From DASUVM01 sp963704675 (lineage in GTDB: Bacteria > Patescibacteriota > Saccharimonadia > Saccharimonadales > Saccharimonadaceae): a stretch of 64,000 nucleotides of DNA. Position 1 is the first letter of the stretch. Each line of letters starts with the position of its first letter. A program made the position numbers and the translations under genes. Positions 8,185 through 17,656 of this stretch are shown one piece after another. The DNA lies in assembly GCA_963704675.1 (NCBI GenBank), contig OY969928.1:248001-312000 (forward strand). The letters are read 5' to 3'. The notes beneath the pieces are model-generated. The model had not been told where the DNA came from. It ran no database searches and saw only the letters and a list, made by a program, of their open reading frames with translations.

Positions 8185-9093
8185 ATGAGCCATTCCCGCA
8201 CAAAGAGATGGGGCATCTTTGCAAGCGCTCTCGCTCTTGCATTAAGTGCCTGTTCCGATGGTGGCAATGGGGGCGAAGAGCCACCCACCAGCCTGCCTGA
8301 GACCACGACGTCAACTTCATCGGTCAACCTTCCGCCTGAGACCGACCTCACCGAAGAGGCCGTACCCACAGCCTCAGGCGCCTTTCCGCAAGCGCAAACT
8401 GCGCCCGGCCAGCAGGTTGACACCGGCCAGTTCCTGAACATGGTCATTCAGCATGCCGACCAGATCTGGGTTCCCTACTTCACGGGCCTCGGCCTACAAG
8501 AACCGATGGTCGATGTGGTGTATGTCGGCTCGCCACAAGACCCAACGTTCAACAGCGCCTGCGACCTGAACGAGAATGGGCTCAAGGGCGATGACGTCAT
8601 CACGGCGAGCACACCCAACGCCTGGTACTGCTCAGACGACGGCGGCAGTCAATGGCAGGGCGCCATACTGCTCCCGCTCGTCACGTTCAGTAACATGTGG
8701 AACGGCACGGTGCTCAACGGCCTATCAACACGCGGCGGAGATTTTGCTGCCGCTGTCGTAGCCGCACACGAGTTCGGACATCACGTCGCCGACGAGCTGG
8801 CCGAGCAGCTCGGAGTGTCAGAAGAGTGGGGTAGCAAGAAGCCCGAGCTGACAGCAGACTGTTTTGCCGGTGTCTGGGCAGCCGGGGCCGACAGCCAGGG
8901 CTACCTGGAGCCTGGCGACATCGATGAGGGCCTCGCAGCCATGATCGCGCTGGGAGTCAACGGCAGCAAGACACATGGCACCGCCTCAGAACGCAGCCAG
9001 GCCTTCATGGCTGGCTGGAACGCCCAACACCAACCCTACGCGTGCATGACCAACTACTGGCCGAGTTTGGCCAAGAAGCTGGCAACCATGTAA
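8185..9093 (+). CDS. Lipoprotein with neutral zinc metallopeptidase domain (YpfJ-like)
   Basis: The ATG at 8185 is chosen over the in-frame GTG at 8179 because AAGGGA (8171-8176) then has normal spacing; this gives 302 residues. Residues 1-22 are a lipoprotein signal ending LSAC, so Cys should be lipidated. A Thr/Pro/Glu-rich linker follows. The catalytic domain has HEFGHH (zinc ligands and Glu) and, downstream, ELTADCFAGVW, which matches the ELQADC-x-AGVW signature of the putative neutral zinc metallopeptidase family (PF04228). It would act outside the cell; the substrate is unknown. Base composition is richer in G+C than the surrounding genes. Confidence 0.88.
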   Translation: MSHSRTKRWGIFASALALALSACSDGGNGGEEPPTSLPETTTSTSSVNLPPETDLTEEAVPTASGAFPQAQTAPGQQVDTGQFLNMVIQHADQIWVPYFTGLGLQEPMVDVVYVGSPQDPTFNSACDLNENGLKGDDVITASTPNAWYCSDDGGSQWQGAILLPLVTFSNMWNGTVLNGLSTRGGDFAAAVVAAHEFGHHVADELAEQLGVSEEWGSKKPELTADCFAGVWAAGADSQGYLEPGDIDEGLAAMIALGVNGSKTHGTASERSQAFMAGWNAQHQPYACMTNYWPSLAKKLATM

Positions 9094-9223
9094 CAACGCC
9101 GAGTAGAGGGGTGATGCCATTCATTCGACATCGCCCCTCTGCAGGTAGCGCTTCGTCGTGCTACCACCTTGGCATTATCTTTATAGAGCTGATTCGCAAG
9201 CTTCTACTGCTGCTTGAGCTCAA

Positions 9224-9757
9224 TTACCAATAATGCGCAACGTCAACCACAACTTTATGGTCAAGTGTTAACACGCGAAAGGGTAGGCGTGCTCGAACAC
9301 CAAGGCCTACTGTTGTCTGACCTTCAAAGCTGCCAGCAAATTTAGCATCTTTAAATGTTTGGTATCCTGCTAAATTGACGCCGGGCAAGTGTTGGCCAAC
9401 CACCCCGGGGTAGACGGTCTGCCCGGTATTGATATTGTAAGAAGGCGCCAGTGCTACAATTTGTAGTTTTGCGCCGCCGTTAAGCGGAATATACTGGCCA
9501 GAGCCATCAGCATAGACGGCGTTAACGTATTCAACCCGATAACCAGTTGTTGCTCCTTGCAAATCAAACACCATACGGTCATAACAGTCATGCCGGCCCG
9601 TTCTAACATTCGTCAGTGCGCCTGCTGAATAACCACCAGCCGTTTTTGGTGAACTCCCCCAAGTTATACCACAATACGGTGCGGCCGATGCCGGTGCGGC
9701 CGAAACGCCAAGTACAAGAAACAAACCAGCCACTAGCATTATTGCAATTCTTTTCAT
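9224..9757 (-). CDS. Secreted AMIN-like domain protein
   Basis: A 177-residue protein with a run of G residues (AAGGGGGG) just before its ATG as ribosome site. Residues 1-25 are a signal peptide (MLVAGLFLVLGVSAAPASA). The mature part, with CGITWGSSPK, YDRMVFDLQG, GYRVEYV, FEGQTTVGLGVRAR and PFRVLTL, follows the pattern of the actinobacterial AMIN-like domain family. Such domains are thought to bind cell-wall or surface polymers. One gene upstream on the same strand is the 1202-residue mosaic protein, with a terminator between them, so it is probably transcribed separately. Confidence 0.8.
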   Translation of the reverse strand: MKRIAIMLVAGLFLVLGVSAAPASAAPYCGITWGSSPKTAGGYSAGALTNVRTGRHDCYDRMVFDLQGATTGYRVEYVNAVYADGSGQYIPLNGGAKLQIVALAPSYNINTGQTVYPGVVGQHLPGVNLAGYQTFKDAKFAGSFEGQTTVGLGVRARLPFRVLTLDHKVVVDVAHYW

Positions 9758-9817
9758 ATGCCCCCCTTATTAGTTGATGTATGTAGTATAACCTTTTTAC
9801 GTGCACTTTCATAAAAA

Positions 9818-9839
9818 TCGCCCTACTACGGCAGGGCGA
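9818..9839 (-). terminator. Rho-independent terminator of the 1202-residue protein gene
   Basis: TCGCCCT (9818-9824) pairs with AGGGCGA (9833-9839). Read on the minus strand the stem is followed by five T. It lies about 30 bases after the stop codon at 9867. Confidence 0.8.
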
Positions 9840-9866
9840 CTTTATATTACCAAGTTAGACTAACCT

Positions 9867-12800
9867 TTAGTAGAAATACCCGAGTGAATCAAGGATAACA
9901 TCGGATGTTCCGGAATTGTTATAAACCTTGAACCCGCCCGCAGGCCCGCTCGAAAGCTGCACCGTATTTTGGTTAAAGGCGGTGGGCGAAATATAGGTTA
10001 ACGTTGAAGCCTGGGGAACACTTGTAGCACTTGCGGGGAAGGAGACAAGATAAGTGGCTCCCGAAGGGGACAACACCGTCATATTATTAACGGCTGCCGT
10101 CGCATTAGCCGGCATCACGCTACTGCCTATCGCAAATGTCTTGGTTGTGCCTGACCCCATTGTCTGACCGGCATATGGCTTGCCCGATCCGGCACGTGTA
10201 TCAGCAATACGTTCAGGGTTAATCGGTGTATACGCCATACCACCCATGTCATTCGTGTAGTAACCGACGATATCGATGATAAAGTGGGTATTTCCAGTCT
10301 GGCCCCCGTTAAATACTGCTAACGCGCCGCTACTATTCAGCCGAACGTTTACCTCTTTGGTGGTGTTTTCATTTGCATAGTAGTTAACGCTTGAAGCTGT
10401 CGGCAGAGAGCCGCCTGCCGGGTACAGCGTTAGATAGCCAGCTGTGCTGGTGGCACTTACCGTTGTTACATCGGCAACCACACCGACGGCACTAGCCGGG
10501 ATGCTCTGAACACCGGTAACTTGCACGTTTCTAGTACTACCCGTGGCCAGCGTCCCCCCAGTAAAGCGCGTGTCAACAACCCGCTTTGGCTCGGTTGGTA
10601 TGAAGCTGCCACCGTTTTCACTGTAATAACCAACAACGTCGACGATTAAGTTAGTGCTACCGGCGTTGTTATAAAGTGTTACTTTACCATCAGTACCAAG
10701 ACCAACAGTCGTTTGATTGTTTACATCTTTATTTACCCTTGTGTTAAGCGTCGAAGCAATCGGCGGCGAAGAACCAGCCGGATAGACCGATACATAGCTC
10801 TCGGCAGTAGGACCTGTTGCAGTAACGTTAAGCACTACAGCTGAAACACCCTCGGCAGGAACACCACCCAGGCCGGCAACTTGAATGTTAAGGCTGCCAC
10901 CGGCGCTAAGTGTCTTGCCAGCATTTAATCCGCCGGAGGCTGGGCGCGTATCGGTAATACGGAACGGTGTTAATGCCGTGTAAGCACCACCCGTTAAGAC
11001 AGGTGCCGCACTGGCATACCAGGTGATCGGGTTGGCATCTATATTCAATTTAGTAATTTGCCCTGGCGAAACGGCATCAATTGCATACCACGATGCCCTG
11101 CCACTTACCACAGCCCGAAAGGCTACTTTTGTAGTGTTTGGCACCCATGTGACATTTTCAACGTTCGTAAGACCACTACCTAACCCCGAAAGAGAAACAG
11201 TTGAGGTGGTTGAGGCACCAACGCTCGTCACTTGAATACTCGTGACTGTACCGCTCGCTAATGAAGCAATGCGGCTGGCACCGCTTGAAAGCGCCATCGC
11301 CTTTGGCACCGACGCCTGGCCAAAGCAAGCCTCGCCAGTACCATCAGTATTAACAGAGCAAAGCTGCTGTTCACCAGCCCCATCGTTTACAAAGAATATT
11401 TTTGTTGCGCTAACGCCGAATGGTGTCCCGCCGATCGTCGCAGAACCCACAACTTGCTGGCCGCTGCCGTCGTAATTTACCCACAGCCAACGCCATTGCT
11501 TATCAACGGCCGTCTGACCATTAGGCGTCACAGCCACAAGAGCCTTCAGCGTATCTGTGGACCACAGAGGAGCCGGAGCCGATGACGGTATAAAGTAGCC
11601 AGTTATAGCACGCTGATTGTCGGCACTACCATCAGTGTTGGCAACGTGCAGGGTTGATGTCTGCTGACCATTACCTGTTTGCAAAAAGGTGACCTTTACA
11701 CCCCCCGATGTAACGGTTGGCTTCGTGTATGTGTTATTTGCAGGCGCGGTTAAAACACGGTTATAGCCGTTGCCTTTACCATCGGTTGTACCGATACCTT
11801 GCTGGCCATCAGGGAAAGTAGCAGGGTAGAGAATTTTGCTCGTCACATTCGCCGCGGCATTCTTATACATAGTTGGCAGTGTCCACTGCTGCATCGTAGA
11901 ACCATCACACGGTTGTATTTCTAGTTTTGTCAGGTTGGCAGTTGAGCCTCCGACCGGTTGCAAACATTTCCCGGAATTAGGATTGCGGAGTGTACCGCCT
12001 ATATATTCCCACTTCTGGCCCGCGTTGGAACTCGAAGCACAGCCATAATAGGCCGCCAGCGATCCGTTTGCTGTCGCGTTACCAGTTACCGCAAGACACT
12101 TGTCGGCCTGAGCGTTAACACCATAACCGACGATAATTCCAGTCTTTGCACCCGCAGTCGTTTCTTTAAAAAACCAATCTTCAGCGGTAGAACCATTGCA
12201 GGTTTGAATATGCATTTGGGTGCCGTCCGCCGTATTCCAGTTCGGCAGATCGATACACTTACCACTAACGGCGTGAACAAAGTCGTTTTTTTCGGTCATA
12301 GCTTGGCCAGTAGCATCAAACCAATGTTTGGCAATCGACGCTCCGCTTACTTCCGTAAACATGGCATCGCTGTAATTGTTATTCCAGCCGCGTTTAGCAA
12401 CCTCTTTCAGAAAATTATTGCCATTAGCCTGCTCAGCCTGATTAAGCAGCAGGGAAGTGGGCGAGTAACCACTCGTATACCGTTCATCTCCAATAGGTTG
12501 CCTGAGAGGTCGACTTTGGTACACCACCTCAAGAGCATGGTCTGCCCAACCCTCAATCAGCCAACGAGGAAGCTGGAAGTCCGGGTAAGCTGGATTGTAT
12601 TGAAGCACGTGCATCGTCTCATGGATCACTAGACCACCCTCGTTCAGACGGGTCCTCAGCCAGTCGGCGCTAATCCTGAGACGACTAGGAGTTTCCCAAG
12701 GGTATGTTTCCGCAATACCGGTAAAAGTAGGATCTATCTGGACCTTGATAGTACTTATAAGTTGAGTATGATGGTCGGGGTATGCATAGTAGTCACCCAG

Positions 12801-13475
12801 CACAGGATACCAATCTTCAACGAATGGCTTTGCAACGTCCTCCATCCAATCTTCAAATTCAGGTGCCATTGCGTAATCAAGTGTTACGGTGGGAGTTGCC
12901 GTATTGGGTGTCCCCCCTGGTAGTGGTGCATGAGGTGATAACGCAACCGGATCAAGCGTAATGACTGCCTGAGATATGTTCCAGTCCTGACCGGCGGCCG
13001 AACCGCTGCATGTCCCCAGTTGAACTGTTGTGCCGTTTGCCGAAGCATTACCCACTGTTTCTAAACACAAGCCAGAAGGAATATTAATAAGCGAGCCGTC
13101 AGCCATTGGCCGCCACTGCTGAGCTCCTGAACTATCACAAGTCCAGAGGCGAACCGGTGTTCCTGGTGTTGTACCCGAGGATTGCACATTAAGGCAATAC
13201 CCTTGTACCCGAAGCGTCTTATCGCCCGTCCACGACCATACCTGGCGGACATTGCTCACACAATCTTCTATTTGCACCGGGTTGCCGTTGGCCACCGTAC
13301 CGTTTTGGTTGGCGAGACACTTACCAGCAATGCCGGTCACTGGCCCGGCATCGCCAGCTGCTTCCGTTTTTGCTACTGAAATAAAACAAGCTGCGAATAT
13401 CACAGCCAGCACCAACATACTTAGCGACAAGCGTCGGCCAAGTCTGCGAGCCAATAAAGCATTGGCTCTATACAT
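9867..13475 (-). CDS. Giant secreted mosaic: ricin-type lectins, basic-secretory-protein-like peptidase, beta-propeller, RxxDTR repeats
   Basis: A 1202-residue exported protein. Order of parts: signal peptide (about 1-39); ricin B lectin domain (about 45-170, with the repeated QxW motifs QVWSW, QQWRP, QDWNI); a zinc-peptidase domain (about 195-390) with IHETMHVLQ and PRWLIEGWADHALE, as in plant/bacterial basic secretory proteins; a second ricin lectin (about 400-535, DWFF, QKWEY, QQWTL); a TolB-like beta-propeller region (about 545-850); then three repeats of about 115 residues, each starting near a R(I/V)xDTR motif and ending in a (D)VVGYY-like motif. The lectins imply glycan binding on a host or neighbour cell. 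The start codon has only a distant G-rich site, so it is less certain. Confidence 0.85.
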   Translation of the reverse strand: MYRANALLARRLGRRLSLSMLVLAVIFAACFISVAKTEAAGDAGPVTGIAGKCLANQNGTVANGNPVQIEDCVSNVRQVWSWTGDKTLRVQGYCLNVQSSGTTPGTPVRLWTCDSSGAQQWRPMADGSLINIPSGLCLETVGNASANGTTVQLGTCSGSAAGQDWNISQAVITLDPVALSPHAPLPGGTPNTATPTVTLDYAMAPEFEDWMEDVAKPFVEDWYPVLGDYYAYPDHHTQLISTIKVQIDPTFTGIAETYPWETPSRLRISADWLRTRLNEGGLVIHETMHVLQYNPAYPDFQLPRWLIEGWADHALEVVYQSRPLRQPIGDERYTSGYSPTSLLLNQAEQANGNNFLKEVAKRGWNNNYSDAMFTEVSGASIAKHWFDATGQAMTEKNDFVHAVSGKCIDLPNWNTADGTQMHIQTCNGSTAEDWFFKETTAGAKTGIIVGYGVNAQADKCLAVTGNATANGSLAAYYGCASSSNAGQKWEYIGGTLRNPNSGKCLQPVGGSTANLTKLEIQPCDGSTMQQWTLPTMYKNAAANVTSKILYPATFPDGQQGIGTTDGKGNGYNRVLTAPANNTYTKPTVTSGGVKVTFLQTGNGQQTSTLHVANTDGSADNQRAITGYFIPSSAPAPLWSTDTLKALVAVTPNGQTAVDKQWRWLWVNYDGSGQQVVGSATIGGTPFGVSATKIFFVNDGAGEQQLCSVNTDGTGEACFGQASVPKAMALSSGASRIASLASGTVTSIQVTSVGASTTSTVSLSGLGSGLTNVENVTWVPNTTKVAFRAVVSGRASWYAIDAVSPGQITKLNIDANPITWYASAAPVLTGGAYTALTPFRITDTRPASGGLNAGKTLSAGGSLNIQVAGLGGVPAEGVSAVVLNVTATGPTAESYVSVYPAGSSPPIASTLNTRVNKDVNNQTTVGLGTDGKVTLYNNAGSTNLIVDVVGYYSENGGSFIPTEPKRVVDTRFTGGTLATGSTRNVQVTGVQSIPASAVGVVADVTTVSATSTAGYLTLYPAGGSLPTASSVNYYANENTTKEVNVRLNSSGALAVFNGGQTGNTHFIIDIVGYYTNDMGGMAYTPINPERIADTRAGSGKPYAGQTMGSGTTKTFAIGSSVMPANATAAVNNMTVLSPSGATYLVSFPASATSVPQASTLTYISPTAFNQNTVQLSSGPAGGFKVYNNSGTSDVILDSLGYFY

Positions 13476-13709
13476 TAATTTGCTAATAGCGACCCCCCGT
13501 TTAATTAACTACAATTTAATAATATGCCCGAAGAATAGTATCCGGCAAGTACTTTTTACAATAATATTACTTTTTTACAACGATATAATCTTAAATTTTA
13601 GCTTCATTGAGAAACTTAACCTTTATTTAATGATGTTACGGTAAAAGTTAACTATAATGTAATCGTAAGCATAAGCTGCTTACGAAAATATTAATAAATA
13701 GGAGGCAGC

Positions 13710-13970
13710 ATGGACCACGACAGATTGGCGGCAAACATCAAGGGGCTGGTGGCTGAGATCGACAAGTACGCAGGCGACAAACGCTGGAATGTGCTTCTTG
13801 AACTCATTTTTAAAAAAGGTTGGACAACGCCAGCGGAGTATTATCTCGTAAACGGAATCGTTGAAAACATGACCCAGCAATTACGAGTAATGACAAAGCT
13901 GCAAGATACACTGTTTGAAGGAAGTCACTTAGTTCTTCCGAAAGAAACAACAAAGCGCCAATTACAGTAG
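13710..13970 (+). CDS. Small soluble protein, function unknown
   Basis: An 86-residue protein with a strong AGGAGG site 6 bases before ATG. It contains no signal or membrane segment. The sequence is predicted mainly helical (LAANIKGLVAEIDKYAG, YYLVNGIVENMTQQLRVM) with a Lys/Gln-rich tail. Length, ribosome site and the perfect terminator directly after it support a real, well-expressed monocistronic gene. No family is recognised. Confidence 0.72.
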   Translation: MDHDRLAANIKGLVAEIDKYAGDKRWNVLLELIFKKGWTTPAEYYLVNGIVENMTQQLRVMTKLQDTLFEGSHLVLPKETTKRQLQ

Positions 13971-13986
13971 GGAGCACCATAAGCTT

Positions 13987-14011
13987 AAAAACAGGTTTAA
14001 AGCCTGTTTTT
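13987..14011 (+). terminator. Rho-independent terminator
   Basis: AAAAACAGG (13987-13995) pairs with CCTGTTTTT (14003-14011) around a 7-base loop; it ends in T residues and starts 16 bases after the stop codon. Confidence 0.88.
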
Positions 14012-14092
14012 AGCTATGTCAATGCACCACTCATGCCCACGATCAATTTTTTATGCTATCATCGGCCATGAGCCAACAAAGGAGGTCTCTTC

Positions 14093-14644
14093 GTGTCATA
14101 TCCGCCACACCCTCAACCACAAGGCAATGTGCCCCGTAGACGTGGACCTATTATTTGGGCAATTGTGTGTTTGGCGGTTGCGCTCGCAGTAGCAGTGATA
14201 GTTGTGATAGTTCTTCTCACAAAGACCGATGCCACCTCAACTACCCCGGAATCAGGACCGGGCATAGCAACACCGGGCACACAGGTACCACAAGGCACGC
14301 AGGCACCGCTTGCCGATGTCTATATCGGCACCTCAATGAACCACACCGCCAAACAGTTTGGCATGGACGGTAGCGCCAGGCTGAAACTACAGTTTACCGA
14401 AAAAGATCCGAATGCATTGGCCGGTGAGATAGAGGTAGACGGACGCGACGTAGGAGGCACAGGGCTTTTCGAGGGCACCATGAACGGAAACAGAATTATT
14501 CTGAACATTTCACCCCAAGACGGAGCACCACCATTCCAGCTGATTGGGACGCTCAAGAGCGACGAATCGATAGCGGGCTCTCTTACGGTACCTCTAGGTG
14601 AACTCTCGCAGTCGGGTGAGTGGCAAGTACAGCCCCAACGATAG
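14093..14644 (+). CDS. Membrane-anchored extracellular protein, function unknown
   Basis: A 183-residue protein starting at GTG (14093) with GGAGGT 6 bases upstream. Residues about 20-43 form a transmembrane helix (IIWAIVCLAVALAVAVIVVIVLL). A Thr/Pro/Gly-rich linker follows, then a compact domain of about 110 residues with beta-strand character (ARLKLQFTEKDPNALAGEIEV, GTGLFEGTMNGNRIILNIS). It resembles the common patescibacterial design of a single anchor plus an extracellular beta domain. No named family is recognised. Confidence 0.75.
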   Translation: MSYPPHPQPQGNVPRRRGPIIWAIVCLAVALAVAVIVVIVLLTKTDATSTTPESGPGIATPGTQVPQGTQAPLADVYIGTSMNHTAKQFGMDGSARLKLQFTEKDPNALAGEIEVDGRDVGGTGLFEGTMNGNRIILNISPQDGAPPFQLIGTLKSDESIAGSLTVPLGELSQSGEWQVQPQR

Positions 14645-14728
14645 GCCGGCAAGACAGGCTTAACGTAACAGGGGTGGAGGTAGATACTCCATCCCTGTTA
14701 CATCAAATGATTAACAGAGGCATCTAAT

Positions 14729-15883
14729 TTAAGTTAGCAGCCGCCGTTCATAAGCTAATATTTCCTTTCCATCTGGGATATCTGGATATGAACCTTCGAT
14801 TATACGCAACCACTGCTCGTGCTGTGTATCCCGGTGAACAACGGCCATGAGCGCCGAGAGAGCCAGTACTGGGCTAAATCTTTCGCCATATTCACTTAAA
14901 AAGCCCGTCTCAGAAAAGAAAGCTCGAGCATTTGCGACGTCAGTAGCATCTGAATATCCAGCAAAAACCGCTCCCGCGCAGCGCCATGGGCGCTTTAAAG
15001 GACCATCAGCCAAAGCACCGTGAGGACAAAACACAGGGCTTTTTACAGCTGGGCTCTTAGCGAAGTGATTTATAGTCGCCTGAAGGCCATTTTTCGTGAT
15101 GGCTTCAATTGATAGGCGAGCCGTTGCATTACCAGGGATAGAAAATATCGCCTCGTCTTCTCTTCCTTCTTGAAGGAGCTTGGCATTTTCAGGTGTCTTT
15201 TCGAAATGACGATGAGCAGATGATGCCGCAACAATCACAGGAACTGCCACCTCACGGGTCATCTCTTCTAAGGCATCGCTATCGGCAGTACCGTTAATAC
15301 CCAGATGTAACGAAGCATAAACCGAAAAGGCCGCCAAATGTTCTGAAGCTACCGCAACGTTTGCCGACGTCGTTCGAAGTGGATCCTTTCGAACTTGCTC
15401 TGGAGTGAGTTGATACGACGGCCAGCTCTTTTTTCCAACAGGCGTTTGTTTCCATAACTTATGTGCATCAAACAGAGTCTGCTGAGCAGTTTGAAAGTAT
15501 GTCAAAAGAGGATCGTCTTTCGCTTCAAGGTAAGCCATAACGCGTTGTTTTGCCTCTGACACCCAGATTTGGCCAATAGCTATCGGGTCGGTAAGATTAG
15601 CGTCTTGTTGAAGTGTACGATGATGTTCGTGCCATGCTGTTACACGAGGAAATATATCTTGAATAACAGCAAAAGCACCAATAGCGGCAACTGCTGATTT
15701 AAAATAGCCCGCTTTATAAAATTGGTTCGTCTCAGGAGCTTTCGCAAGAGGAGTATCAGAAAGCACCTCGCGCAAAGTCCGAAGTTCATGATCTATAAGA
15801 TCATGATCATTAAGCGTATTCTGTACTGCCGTCTGCACATAAGCAGCTGGCCCTTCAATTTCGACAAAATTATTGATATTCAT
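14729..15883 (-). CDS. Unrecognised soluble protein
   Basis: A 384-residue protein without signal peptide or clear membrane helix, apart from a weakly hydrophobic stretch near 62-75. A TATAGT box ends 7 bases before the ATG, so the mRNA is probably leaderless. Composition is that of a mainly helical cytoplasmic protein. A C-terminal region has a Cys pair (VFCPHGALADG, RPWRCAGAV). It is followed on the same strand, 80 bases upstream, by another unrecognised large gene (15964-17382). No family is recognised; it may be lineage-restricted. Confidence 0.7.
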   Translation of the reverse strand: MNINNFVEIEGPAAYVQTAVQNTLNDHDLIDHELRTLREVLSDTPLAKAPETNQFYKAGYFKSAVAAIGAFAVIQDIFPRVTAWHEHHRTLQQDANLTDPIAIGQIWVSEAKQRVMAYLEAKDDPLLTYFQTAQQTLFDAHKLWKQTPVGKKSWPSYQLTPEQVRKDPLRTTSANVAVASEHLAAFSVYASLHLGINGTADSDALEEMTREVAVPVIVAASSAHRHFEKTPENAKLLQEGREDEAIFSIPGNATARLSIEAITKNGLQATINHFAKSPAVKSPVFCPHGALADGPLKRPWRCAGAVFAGYSDATDVANARAFFSETGFLSEYGERFSPVLALSALMAVVHRDTQHEQWLRIIEGSYPDIPDGKEILAYERRLLT

Positions 15884-15963
15884 ATCTATTACTATACGTC
15901 CGGAATCTGACCTGATTGATCGTTTCGTTAGAAAGTTACGCTTATCGATTCAAGCCTGCAAAC

Positions 15964-17382
15964 TCAATACAACATTATCGACTTCAGGATGTCGAGGCCA
16001 ACCTCGGCATCCTGATGGTTACGCTGAGCGTTACCACTTACGAGTTTTTGCGTTCCACTACCAGCTGCACCGGCAGCCTTGCCAGCACCAGGGGCAAAGC
16101 CAGTTTTTTCAGCGGCATGGAGCCCTAAACCAACCGCCTTACCGATACCCATGCCCGCCAATTTCCGAAGTTGTGCCCGCCGCTGCATTTTCATCAATTG
16201 CTCATAAGCCGGCCGAACGATCTCTTCGGCATGCGTATGAATAGTGTTTTTGTATGAGCGATAGTCACTTGGCTGGCCTTCTTGGGCGCAAGCAGTCGCC
16301 AGTTGCCCCAGAGCGTTGCGCACTTCAGCAAATATTGGCTCATTTTCGCGCAGACGGATAATGTCGGCAAAAGAAACTTCGCTCAAAGAAGGCAGGCCGT
16401 AGCTTACTGCCGGTCCCACGGGCGATGAACTCGGCTCAAGAGAAGCAGGCTTGCCATCAAGCTTTAAACGAACACACTGTTCAATGTGATAGGTCATGGT
16501 CTCACTAGAAGTAACCGGCGTCCAGCCATAACGCTGAGCCACCGCCTGCACGTGTTTTATCCACCTCATCTCATCCATACTTACTTTGCGGGGATATGAC
16601 TGCACCAAAGCGGCTTCAGTTTCCTCCACAATAGCCTGCCAGCGGCTTTGCACTGGTTTTCCTTCGGGAGAGGTTCGGTTATCTCTGACGTGATTTATAC
16701 AATCTCGCCAAGCTTTTTCGTATGCCTGGAGCAACTCTGGATGATCACGCTTCAAGAGGTAAGCAATGAAAGAGTCACTTCTTTGATTTGCGTATGACGA
16801 TGTGGCACCAAGCGATCGAGCAAGTACTACATTGCCTGACCTAACGAGCGGAGCAATCGGTTGTAGCTGCCGCAGTGCATCAGCTATCTCTTGTGGTGCA
16901 ATCAAGTTTTCCAAAGGATTCTCCATGAATATGGTGTCACAATACAAGATTAAGTGTTTTAATGCAGAAATATTTGCAATATCAGTACTCTCACGCGCGG
17001 CAGCCAGTGAGGCTTCATGGACATGCATAGGACGGCCTATATACTGCTGAATTTCGTCAGATGATGGCAGGGCGGTGCACTCTTCAATGTAATCAGGAGC
17101 TGGCTTTCCTCGTTGCAGGGCGGTTCTCGTGCTATTATAACTAGTTAACCGCGTAAATAGTTCAAAGAATTGTTCGCCAGGCAACGCCATGACAGCACGC
17201 ACCAATTCACCATCATCAGATAACTTTACACCAATGAATTCTTCAACAATATCAAGAGAGCTCGCCATGACATCTTTAGAACGCCGACGCGGTAACTCGC
17301 CCGGAGAAACTCCAGATTCTAAGGCACTCCCTGAGATGGGCGGGGGTATTGGTGATTCAGATCGCGGATTATTTTCTTTCAA
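15964..17382 (-). CDS. Unrecognised large protein with Gly/Ala-rich C-terminus
   Basis: A frame of 472 residues. The first codon is a TTG at 17382 with a possible -10 box almost overlapping it, so the true start may be internal, for example the ATG near 17265. The body is helical and charged. The last about 65 residues contain a Gly/Ala-rich segment (LAGMGIGKAVGLGLHAAEK, APGAGKAAGAAGSG). No domain is recognised. It lies upstream of, and in the same direction as, the gene at 14729-15883, and both may form one unit. Confidence 0.68.
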   Translation of the reverse strand: MKENNPRSESPIPPPISGSALESGVSPGELPRRRSKDVMASSLDIVEEFIGVKLSDDGELVRAVMALPGEQFFELFTRLTSYNSTRTALQRGKPAPDYIEECTALPSSDEIQQYIGRPMHVHEASLAAARESTDIANISALKHLILYCDTIFMENPLENLIAPQEIADALRQLQPIAPLVRSGNVVLARSLGATSSYANQRSDSFIAYLLKRDHPELLQAYEKAWRDCINHVRDNRTSPEGKPVQSRWQAIVEETEAALVQSYPRKVSMDEMRWIKHVQAVAQRYGWTPVTSSETMTYHIEQCVRLKLDGKPASLEPSSSPVGPAVSYGLPSLSEVSFADIIRLRENEPIFAEVRNALGQLATACAQEGQPSDYRSYKNTIHTHAEEIVRPAYEQLMKMQRRAQLRKLAGMGIGKAVGLGLHAAEKTGFAPGAGKAAGAAGSGTQKLVSGNAQRNHQDAEVGLDILKSIMLY

Positions 17383-17472
17383 TGTTATAACCTAGTATGC
17401 GTCACATCATTGAGCGACACAAGAAAGTTCAAGAAATATTTAAGAATGAAGAGATATATATTCATGCAACTA

Positions 17473-17502
17473 TTGACATATACGTACAGTATATGTCATA
17501 AT
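17473..17502 (+). promoter_or_regulatory. Promoter with embedded palindromic operator
   Basis: TTGACA (17473-17478) and CATAAT (17497-17502) are 18 bp apart. An 8+8 bp inverted repeat (ACATATAC at 17476-17483, GTATATGT at 17489-17496) fills the spacer, the expected position for a dimeric repressor. A second 8-bp inverted repeat (17534-17541 with 17547-17554) follows in the leader. Confidence 0.6.
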
Positions 17503-17573
17503 TAACATTAGTCGGACAAAGTTCGATACTGTTTGTGACAAACTAATTGTCACATGATTCAGGGAGGTGTTAG

Positions 17574-17624
17574 ATGTCTTGCCCGCCGATTTGCTTCTGC
17601 AGATTCTGTGCCGGTAGTCGCTGA
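17574..17624 (+). CDS. Cys-rich 16-residue peptide (leader peptide or small toxin-like peptide)
   Basis: ATG follows GGGAGGTG at ideal spacing and opens a 16-codon ORF: MSCPPICFCRFCAGSR, stop TGA. Four Cys lie within ten residues. The ORF has its own promoter (17473-17502), a hairpin right after the stop (17631-17646) and a terminator (17657-17705). The arrangement could be a transcription-attenuation leader, a tiny secreted or metal-binding peptide, or the coding part of a dual-function small RNA. No homologue is known to me. Confidence 0.5.
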   Translation: MSCPPICFCRFCAGSR

Positions 17625-17656
17625 TGCAGCGCGTCGCTTGAGACGCCCGACCTCTC

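Noticed and set aside
11958..12632. Plus-strand ORF of 224 codons inside the 1202-residue protein gene
   Set aside because: Antisense shadow; no ribosome site and no domain, while the minus-strand frame has clear domains.
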